NCBI GenBank assembly: GCA_922989275.2
Contig: OV277858.1
Location: forward strand, 103,402,794-103,466,793
From: Gari tellinella
Lineage: Eukaryota; Mollusca; Bivalvia; Cardiida; Psammobiidae
Length of the DNA: 64,000 bases
Direction of reading: 5' to 3'
In this document: one piece after another, positions 56,240 through 64,000 of the stretch
How positions within the stretch are numbered: the first letter of the stretch is position 1
Layout: each line of letters starts with the position of its first letter
Translations under genes and position numbers: made by a program
Notes under the pieces: generated by a model
The model's database searches: none
What the model was told of the DNA's origin: nothing
What the model saw: only the letters and a program-made list of their open reading frames with translations

Positions 56240-57545
56240 AACGTCAATAGATACTTCCGAAATATATGTAACTCTTTTTCCTGAAAACAGCATTTTTGCT
56301 TATAAATGTTTACCATATAAGAGAAACGATAGAGCAGTTAGAATTTTTCCTTAAAGAAAATAAAATCGCATTAGAATTTCATTCATTTCAATACGCATGA
56401 CCTAATTAAGACTAGAAAGTCTTATTATACCAAATGACTTCCCTTTGACTTGAAATAATAATGAACTTTGAGTGTTTCATTTTCCTTACGCGTGTCTTCT
56501 AATCTGAAGGTTTTAATGGAATACATTGGTAAACGCATGAGCCTTTAAAATCTAACACAAAACTGGGGTTGGTAAGGTACTTTATAAGGCAGGGAGCTTT
56601 AAAATTTACTTAATGTGAAGTTAATGTATAAATTGGGTACTTTCTTTTTTGACTAAATATAGTTTACAATGTACGTACAAGATAAAAGATAGACTTACCT
56701 TTAATTCCGTATTCAAGTGCATACATCGTCAACCCCAAGAAAGTGCAACCGCCACCAAAAACATGCAATACGTGATGGAATATGTTCACACCATGTGATT
56801 CATATTCAGCAAAACATCCAATGGCATTGAGGAAATTTGAAAATATTGACATTTATTTTAGAGACCACTCAAAAACGTCATTTTTTTAACTTAAGCAGGA
56901 TGAACGTCAAACAGAAAATAAATAACTATTATAATTTTAACACTCCTCTCGCACACCCCTTCCTAACAAGGAAGGAAATTATCTGTGTTTAAATTCTCAA
57001 TAAAACACGCACTGGCTTTAACGGCTTAATGTGACATTATATGGCTTCGAAAATGTGCACGCCAAGAAATATAGCGTCTCTGCGTCGGTATAAATTGTGG
57101 TTAGATAGAAATGTTAGCATCGAAATAATTAATTAATATCTGTGTTTTACAAAAATTATAGCGTGCAATAGAACACGGGTAGTCGTTGAGATACTGGTAA
57201 TTAAATCACGAGGCCTTCGGCTTCGTTATTTAATTACTACGCATCTCAACTCCTACCTATGTTCTATTGCACGATAAAACACTGGTATGAATTTACTATT
57301 TCTCAAATAACCCAGTTTAAAGCATTCATAATTTTAGGACTTGTCATTAATTTTATATTTTTGTAACTCTTATAGAGTGATCGCAAATGTTTGTTTCACA
57401 TTCACATCTATGATTATGGTAGTTTTAAGACAGCACGTCCCTGCTTAAAAAGGTACGTGCTTTAAGATATCCCGGGTCTGTTATACAATCAATTAACTGA
57501 TATTTTAATGATCGTAATTGAGGGTTTTACTATATATATCTAATG
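56240..57545. other. AT-rich stretch with one possible exon and one palindrome
   Basis: Apart from the possible exon at 56699-56852 and the palindromic element at 57160-57280 (GTGCAATAGAACACGGGTAG and AGGCCTTCGGC centre, complement ending GTTCTATTGCAC), I see no gene. A short core-beta type piece (TTAAGCAGGATGAACGTCAAAC) lies at about 56890. Confidence 0.45.
56699..56852 (-). CDS. Possible exon of a multi-pass membrane protein (DRAM/TMEM150-like)
   Basis: An open stretch of 51 codons from ATG ends in a good donor (AAAG then GTAAGT, phase 1). The translation contains NAIGCFAEYESHGVNIFHHV, then HVFGGGCTFLGLTMYALEYG, a hydrophobic segment in the style of the FRAG1/DRAM/TMEM150 family, where a FQ...H..GA...F..G..Y pattern precedes a membrane helix. 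There is an in-frame stop just before the ATG and no AG acceptor close by, so either the protein starts here or this is a relic. No companion exon was found. Family assignment is from pattern only and weak. Confidence 0.3.
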
Positions 57546-58525
57546 TTTGATGTATGAAGAATTCCCTTTCTACATATTTCTTTCTCTCTCTAACTCTATA
57601 TTTCTTTCTCGTTCTCCATCCTTCTCTCTCTTCTCTTTATTTCTTCGTTTCCATCATTTATTTATTTGTTTCTTTTCTTTCGTTTTGTCTCACCCTGTAA
57701 AGAAATTAGTATTGAAATCTTTTGATTAGAACCTCTCTGCATACAAGTTGTTGTGCATTAAGCAAAACCTTGTTGGTCGTGTTACAATTTTAATTAGTTG
57801 CTAAATCTTCATTTCATAGTTTTGACCGGATGAACTGCATACAGCATAAAACTGATCATGATTAACATATATTTAGTAATATAGCTCAACGATTACGGTC
57901 ACTCAAAATACTGTTTTCCATAGTCAAGGACTGTAGGCTGTTTCTGCCTTCCATGAATCATGATTTAACCCCTTCACTGCCGTGAAGTCATCAATTTTAA
58001 ATAGTTGTCATCTGCTTTTATTTCTTAAATTTTAATTTTTGCTAATGTTTGCAAAACACCTGTTGTGCTCGGGGTAAGGCAGTGAAGGGGTTAACCTATT
58101 TGTGCCCACGATCCCATATATGGGACACAGGCAAACAATGAAGAATCTGATCAGACGCCGCATAACGCGGCGTCTGATCAGAGTCTTCACTATTTGCTGA
58201 TACGATTTTCAATATAAAACTAAACGAAAATTGAAAATTTAGACAAGGTAAAAATGGACTTATCCAATATATCAAGATGGAAGAATCCAGTGGTCAATGA
58301 CCCCTGAAACTTCAAATGAATAAGTCCAGTTCCCAACAAAGTACTGTCCATTTGGACTATTCCGATTGTTTGATAATGTCAAGCAAAATGACAAACGTTT
58401 ACCAGGGCCTCCAGCAGGAGTATTTTTATTGAGGTCTTCCTTGTTTGCACAGGACAAGTATATTCTGCACAGGTATAGGAAACGTATACGTGTAGATAAG
58501 TTTTAGTGGGTTAATTTGTATTTAA
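57546..58525. repeat. TC-rich tract, then two core-alpha type elements
   Basis: 57570-57690 is a pyrimidine-rich tract (TTTCTTTCTC and similar), read as low complexity. 57967-58093 has ends AACCCCTTCACTGCC and GGCAGTGAAGGGGTTA with its core lost. 58100-58200 holds a near-perfect palindrome AATCTGATCAGACGCCGCAT. No gene. Confidence 0.55.
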
Positions 58526-59510
58526 CCCGTTCATGATCAAGTTTATCGTGAGGTTTATACCCCTTCACCGCCATATTGTCGTCTGCTTCAATATTGTTGT
58601 CTGCAATATAGCGGCGTCTGATAAGGATCAAAACTGTTTGCAAATGCGCTTTATGACGTCATTGAGAGTAAACGGGTTAATCTCAACAACTACAGTACCT
58701 TTTAGAAATCTAGAAGAGATAGAAAAAGAAATCTAGGAAAATATTGTAAATAAAACTAATACATTTTGGTTTGATTACATTTATTTCAGTCAACGTTTTC
58801 ATTATGAAGACTTTCTATTTCATTCACAATAAAAGGAATTCATTGTAGAGAATATGCCAACAATATCATTCACAGGTCACCAGATCAGGAGAGTATTTCA
58901 AACCCTTAAATCTTTATTTCTGCATTAAACCCTTTTGGTGTCAATATTTGGAACTGAAATGAGTGAGAAAGTGTTGAATTTGTTCACGTAACCCCCTCTT
59001 ATCTGGAGCCTTGTAATATCAACAGTAAAATCCACTAGTATCGCTGTTATAACAAAGAAAGTAATGTTGAAAATGGGAGGCAGCTTAAAATATGATGAAA
59101 GTACATGTACAGTAAGCTTTCTGTTTCATTTTCATCTTGCTTTAAGCAGCAACCTACCTTAACTCTTTCCTCCCTGAAACTTTAAATGGACAATTCCAGT
59201 TTCCATTTAAGTCTAGTCCATTTCTGACTTTAAGGGTTGTTTTTGTCAATTTTTGGCATTATGACAAACAGTGAAGACCATGATCAGAGGGCTCCTTTCG
59301 GAGCCCTCTGATCTGGGCCTTCACTGTTTGCACAGGACAAGTGTATTATTCACATGTACACTGTTTGAAATGACGCCTATAGGCGGGACTAGGGTTCAAA
59401 GGGTTAAACACAAACTAACTAATCACTAGCTTTAAGTGGTCGTAAAAAAGAGTTTTTACTGTATTTAACAGGAAAAAATATTTTAGGAGCTTTCAGCTTT
59501 ACTTTTTTCT
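58526..59510. repeat. Core-alpha and short palindromic elements
   Basis: 58525-58680 is a core-alpha element with half its core deleted (ACCGCCATATTGTCGTCTGC directly to AGCGGCGTCTGATAAGGATC). 58880-59010 has a CTTATCTGGAGC end. 59160-59410 has ends AACTCTTTCCTCCCTGAAAC and AGGGTTCAAAGGGTTAA around the perfect palindrome ATCAGAGGGCTCCTTTCGGA. Confidence 0.6.
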
Positions 59511-60257
59511 TGCTTCAGTAAAACACAAATATTTTGTTGGGTGCACATGCACCTGATAGTAGGGCCTTGATACATATCCCTGCTACTGTAGATCGGTTGA
59601 ATTCCTTGATAAGATTTCTTACCAATTCATATATCCGACTACTATTTACTCTTTGTTCAAATATATATACTAAGGCGTCTATACCATAGCTTAAAACACG
59701 CAACAAAATATTCTCAAGTCTGATCAGACGATGATTAACTTGGAGCTCAAAAAGAATTTGTCACTAATATTTGAATATGCATCGATATTTCTAAGAACCT
59801 GAAGTCTGTACATACATGTACATGTTTGTTTGTTTTTTGTTTTGCTTTGCTATGCGAATGCGTTACTGAGTGCAGTTTACTGAAACCGAAATATATATCG
59901 CCCCCCCCCCCCCCCCCCCACATAATGATGACCACTTAAAGCAGTTTGAAAGTAAAACAGAATGCACCTTAAGGCGCATTCTGCTTTACTTTCTGTCAGC
60001 TTTAAGCTACCATCTGCTAGGATATAGAAAATATTTCTTACGGTACATGTTAATGCCTGTATAGATTGGAACTATTTTCTACAGCGGAGGAATATATTAA
60101 ATACAATAAAAGTCGCTTCTATGAGGGAAAGGGTTTACATAATGTCACTGTCCCTGGAAAGATGAATGTCTTTTGTTAACTTGTAAAATATGTTCGTTTG
60201 TCACGTGACTGGTATGCAGTTGGCTTTCTGTTGACAGCATACACCTGTCATGGTGCA
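59511..60257. repeat. C run and core-beta MITE downstream of Cav-H
   Basis: A homopolymer of 19 C at 59901-59919 is followed by a core-beta element (about 59925-60140; hairpin TAAAACAGAATGCACCTTAA; ends ATGACCACTTAAAGC and GAGGGAAAGGGTTTA). The rest has no recognised feature. Confidence 0.6.
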
Positions 60258-60590
60258 TTATCCTTTCGCAATCTTGATCTTACTGAGGCACAGACCTAAT
60301 GTCTCACACATTGGTCCATAGAAACAGTCGATGCACATCATGTACATCTTTCGGCAGGGAATGCAACAGATTGTACAGCTCCTGAAGCAAGGTGTAATAC
60401 ACCAAACGTGGCAAACGGCTGTTCCGGCGTATTCACATCCCCAAAACATCGCGATGCATATTCCACAGAAGAAAGTGGACAGTTTATAGCAGCAGTTCCT
60501 CCAACAGATGAAACAGCTGTAGGCATTTTTCCAAACACAATCCATGGATCTGACCTCATCAGGCTCGCCAATGGTATCCTCCCAATCACA
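60258..60590 (-). CDS. Cav-H: caveolin family protein, exon 2
   Basis: 333 bp, 110 codons plus TAA, with the same acceptor (TTGTAG before TGT GAT TGG) and phase as Cav-G. Signature WEDTIGEPDE, scaffolding equivalent DCVWKNAYSCFICWRNCCYK, membrane hairpin GICIAMFWGCEYAGTAVC, tail LSKIKIAKG; 20 cysteines. Four residue differences from Cav-G. Similarity to Cav-G is confined to the exon and about 30 bp of intron; beyond the stop codon and beyond that short intron piece the flanks are unrelated. Exon 1 was not found in the remaining 3.4 kb and may lie beyond the window. Confidence 0.88.
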   Translation of the reverse strand, partial: CDWEDTIGEPDEVRSMDCVWKNAYSCFICWRNCCYKLSTFFCGICIAMFWGCEYAGTAVCHVWCITPCFRSCTICCIPCRKMYMMCIDCFYGPMCETLGLCLSKIKIAKG

Positions 60591-60764
60591 CTACAATCGA
60601 AGAAAATACCAACGTCAATAGATACTATCAGAATGTGAGTATTTGTTGCAAGTTAATATTAATATTATTTTCATTTAAATTAATTTAAAAAAAGAGAAGA
60701 AGGTTAAATAAGTGGTTAGCGGTCACTCAAAAAGAACGATTAATTTCACGCGATTGTCTATTTC

Positions 60765-61480
60765 CTAGTTGTTAACACATGTGACTAGTGACTACTTTAA
60801 GGAGGTTGAAAGTTAAACAGAATGCACCTGAATGCGCATTCTGATTTACTTTCAGCCTGCTTTAAGCTACCATCTGCTAAGATATAGAAAAAAGTTTCAT
60901 TGGTGCATACTCATGACTGTTTAAAGTGGAAATTTTTGCTTCACTAAAGGAATAAATTAAAGGCGTTAACAGACGTTGGAAAAGGGTTAAAGAGTATGTA
61001 AACATATAATGTTGGTTTACAAGGAACAATGTCCTACAAACATGCATGCTCAATGCGGCGGCTGATCAGGATCTAGGTTGTTTGCACTGTCAAAAAGACT
61101 CAATTTCTCCTATTACATCACAGGTATGGTATTTTATAAATATAGATGGTGTAAACTATACATTGTAATAAACACTAAACTATTTACCTTAGCCCGTGCA
61201 TGGTGTGTGCAGATCTTCAGAGTGCAACCTTTTTCTATAAAAACCACCGACAAATCCAACAGAAGGGTTTTTTCTTATACAGTCAAAACTCGATAATCCG
61301 AACTCGCGTTAGTTCGAACATGTCCATATTTCACAGTTTAAACATGGGTTTACCACGTTTTAACATTGAAATACGGGCATGTTTGACTTAAGCGAGATCG
61401 AATTATTGAAATTCAACTCATGAAATACTGATACGATCGATTTAAGCGAGTTCGAATTATCGACTTTCGCCTGTATCATC
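60765..61480. repeat. Core-beta, core-alpha and GTTCGAA-type elements upstream of Cav-H
   Basis: 60770-60990 core beta (hairpin AACAGAATGCACCTGAATGC). 61050-61090 core-alpha half. 61275-61480 a palindromic element with ACAGTCAAAACTCGATAATC and CATGGGTTTACCACGTTTTA centre. No gene. Confidence 0.6.
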
Positions 61481-61815
61481 AGACAAAGCTGATTTAGAAT
61501 ATTCAGATTATATGAGACATAGATGATTCAGAATATTCAGGTAATACCAGACAACGGTGATTCAGAATGTTCAGGTTATATAAGACAAACGTGATTCAGA
61601 TATTCAGGTAATACCAGACAAATATGATTCAGAATATTCAGGTAATATCAGACAAAGGTGATTCAGAATATTCAGTTTATATTAGACAAAGGTGATTCAG
61701 ATATTCAGGTTATATCAGACAAATGTGATTCAGAATATTTAGGTTATATAAGACAAAGGTGATTCTGATATTCAGGTAATATCAGACAAAGGTGATTCGG
61801 ATATTCAGGTAAGAC
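61476..61815. repeat. 33/34-bp minisatellite, about ten copies
   Basis: Consensus TCAGACAAAGGTGATTCAGA then ATATTCAGGTAATA. Units alternate between a 34-bp form (CAGAATATTC) and a 33-bp form (CAGATATTC). Not open in any useful frame. Confidence 0.85.
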
Positions 61816-63115
61816 GCGATGAAGGTCAATTATTTCCTTTACTTATCAAACACAGCTGGTAAAAACACTAACCACTAAGAAAGGTTTAAGGTAATAAAGA
61901 CTACATGTCTCCTTTCTAATATAATAAATTATCTATATATCTAATTTATTCGACGAAGTTGAATTTAGGACATTATGGTTAAATGTGACAAATGTCAAAT
62001 CTTTCCTTTCTTCTCTTTTTCAACACCATGGACCTATTTAAATATACCCATTTCAATTGCAAACAGTGTAAACCCAGATCAGAGGGCTCCTATAGGAGGC
62101 CTCTGATCTGGGTCTCCACTGTTTGCTAATTTAGCACAGTACTTCTTAAACTACCCAGAATTCCAAGTAGACTGGTTCATGCTTTGGTAACTAAAATGAT
62201 TGACAAGTGAACATAATAACCAACATGAATTACTCTGTTTTGAAAGAGTTAACAATTTAAGTTGGTTCGGGATACTCCATTCCACTGCTAAGAGCAGTTA
62301 CAGTGTTGATATTTGCAAACAAATAAGGGTCATGGTCCAAATGTTGTAAGGCTTTTTGAGTTGAGATCGTTCGCAAGTATTTGATTGGTCAGAATTGAGA
62401 AAACGTCTCAAACTTGACCAATCAATTAGTTTAATATTATTATTTATGTAAAGTCGTATCATTCAGACCTTTAATTTCTCGTAATGTTTGTATTTAAGTA
62501 CATCAAACTATGAGTATACTTTATCATGATTTTGTTGATTACTGTTATTATTATTTATACTCTTAATGTTTGCACTTCAGTCTGAGTTTTAAGTTCTCGT
62601 AATATGTGTATTTTGAATTGTGTGCATTAGAGTACTTTATCTAGATATTGTTGATTACTCTTAATAATGTTGATACTCTTAATTTTTGTACTTATGTTGA
62701 TATGTGAAATCAGCATTGGAACTTTTCCAATATCTGATTTCTCGGTGTCAAAATGTTATGTTTTATATGTGTTTACTTTAAGGCATGAGATGCAATTTAT
62801 ACCATCTCTTATAATTCCTTTGAGGAAATGGTATTGCGCTATTTTAAAGCTATTGTATATGTTTCTTTGTATATTGAATGTGCAATAATGAGATGTTAAT
62901 AAAGATTCTATCAAGATCTCGTATCCACAGGTACTTGACATATTTTGATTTTGTATTTACCATCTACCATATTTTTGCTCTATATATGATATATAGTAAG
63001 AACAAAATATAAAAAAATAATTTCAAAATGTGTTATGTACCTTTGCTCGTATGTATGTTTTTCTTTCAACATAACTGAATACTACAATTGAAAAGTAAAT
63101 GTTTGCGCTTATGTT
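61816..63115. repeat. AT-rich stretch with two palindromic elements
   Basis: 62055-62130 is a near-perfect palindrome AACCCAGATCAGAGGGCTCC with complement. 62330-62430 is an element with GGTCATGGTCCAAATGTTGT and GATTGGTCAGAATTGAGAA. From 62440 to 63115 there are diverged repeats of TTTGTTGATTACTGTTATTA and TTAATGTTTGCACTT about 130 bp apart. No gene. Confidence 0.5.
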
Positions 63116-63119
63116 AAAA

Positions 63120-63565
63120 CTGAAAAATATAACCCTTTCATCGCCATTTGTATTGTGATGTTTTTTACCCTTTCACCGCCATATTGTCTTCTTCATTATT
63201 GCGCTTTGCAATGTCGTTTAAAATTAAGATTTAAGGCAGTATGACTGAAGAAATTTCGAAACTAGTGTAAGTTAGGTTGGACCCTGATCGGACGTACTTC
63301 GGCGCCTGCTTTGGATTCAAAGTTCAAACAGTTTGCAAGTGCGCCTTTGGGCGTCATCCACGTTAAACCCTTTCATTCTCAATGACGTCTTAAAGCGGCG
63401 TCTGATCAGTTTCAAAACTGTTTGCTACTTGTTTTGAAATAACGTCCGTTATACTGCTTTTAAACTAATTTTGGAACGATATTGCAGACACCACTATTGA
63501 AGGAAACGACATTATGGCAGTAAAAGGGTAAAAGCCTCAAGATAAATTTGATCATGAAAGGGTTA
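63120..63565. repeat. Two head-to-head core-alpha MITEs
   Basis: 63120-63370 (CCGCCATTTGTATTGTGATG, CTGATCGGACGTACTTCGGC, GGGCGTCATCC) abuts 63365-63565, the same family in reverse (AACCCTTTCATTCTCAATGA to GATCATGAAAGGGTTAA). Confidence 0.65.
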
Positions 63566-63951
63566 AAGTAGTGAATTGGATATTCTTAAGCCGCGGTTGA
63601 TCAAGAAGATAAATCTTGTCCCTGGTACATGTACCTAGTACAAAATGTACTAGATTAGACAGGATAAAAGGCTAAAATGTCTTCGTGGAGAGTAACGCGT
63701 CAATATAATCTTATGGCAAAATTCAGAAATACACTCGATCTATATCTATATCAGAGACCAAATAAGTCTGTTTGTTAACCATTTATTGGTACATTTAAAA
63801 CATGACATTACAAAATAGAATAACTGTACATATCACAATTCTTCATGCTAGATTGTTGTCATGGAAACCGGTGTCTAAACTAGTCCTTTTTCTGTTGTCA
63901 CATTTAAATCAGTAAAACCTGCGTTAATCGACCATTCTTTGAAGAACCACA

Positions 63952-64000
63952 TACAGTGGAGAAAACATTATTCTTTCCCAATAAACGCGTTTACGCTAAA
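63952..64000. repeat. Left end of a CAGTGGAGAA MITE cut by the window edge
   Basis: TACAGTGGAGAAAACATTAT, TCTTTCCCAATAAACG and CGTTTACGCTAAA run to the last base, matching the end at 43065. Confidence 0.75.

Overview
This window looks like a piece of animal nuclear genome, most likely from a bivalve mollusc. Reasons: AT-rich DNA, spliced genes with GT/AG introns of 0.6 to 2.5 kb, no operons, and a very high density of short palindromic non-autonomous DNA transposons (MITE-like). Spurious translations of these palindromes (NSLDPDQTPRNAASD and variants) resemble, from memory only, predicted proteins of dreissenid-type bivalves; I would not name a species.

The only convincing protein-coding content is a tandem array of caveolin-family genes, all on the minus strand. 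Each has a small first exon of 19 to 22 codons (motif RDPxxLN) and a second exon of 333 or 339 bp starting with the caveolin signature (FEDVFGEPEG and variants). The intron lies at the same place and phase in every gene where both exons can be seen, and from memory this is also where vertebrate CAV3 is split. From left to right the loci, with labels used only here, are: Cav-X, a gutted locus (5.4-6.8 kb); Cav-A (8150-10490); Cav-B, a pseudogene (14522-15827); Cav-C (20495-21449); Cav-D (24449-27354); Cav-E, exon 2 only found (41893-42225); Cav-F (49757-51792); and Cav-G (55888-56220) and Cav-H (60258-60590), exon 2 only found. The window also opens inside the 5' flank of a further copy lying to the left. 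A to D share flanks, 3'UTR, polyadenylation site and a promoter block at fixed distance from the start codon; E to H are more diverged. The encoded proteins are unusually rich in cysteine (14 to 20 Cys in about 110 residues).

Between the genes almost everything is repeat. Several families of 150-370 bp elements with different terminal inverted repeats carry one of two interchangeable palindromic cores: core alpha (GTTTGGATCCTGATCAGACG and its complement) or core beta (TTAAAGCAGGCTGAAAGTAA and its complement). From 29.2 to 35.8 kb lies a giant inverted repeat (arms about 1.7 kb) that carries a broken transposon-type ORF. Other structures are a 545-bp inverted-repeat element with a tRNA-like sequence inside, a 51-bp minisatellite, a 33/34-bp minisatellite, nested insertions and a decayed block of CCCCGGGG-type repeats.

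Functionally, the array suggests repeated local duplication of a caveolin gene with ongoing birth and death (one gutted locus, one pseudogene) and probable conversion between copies. No rRNA, no complete tRNA, no reverse transcriptase or complete transposase was recognised.
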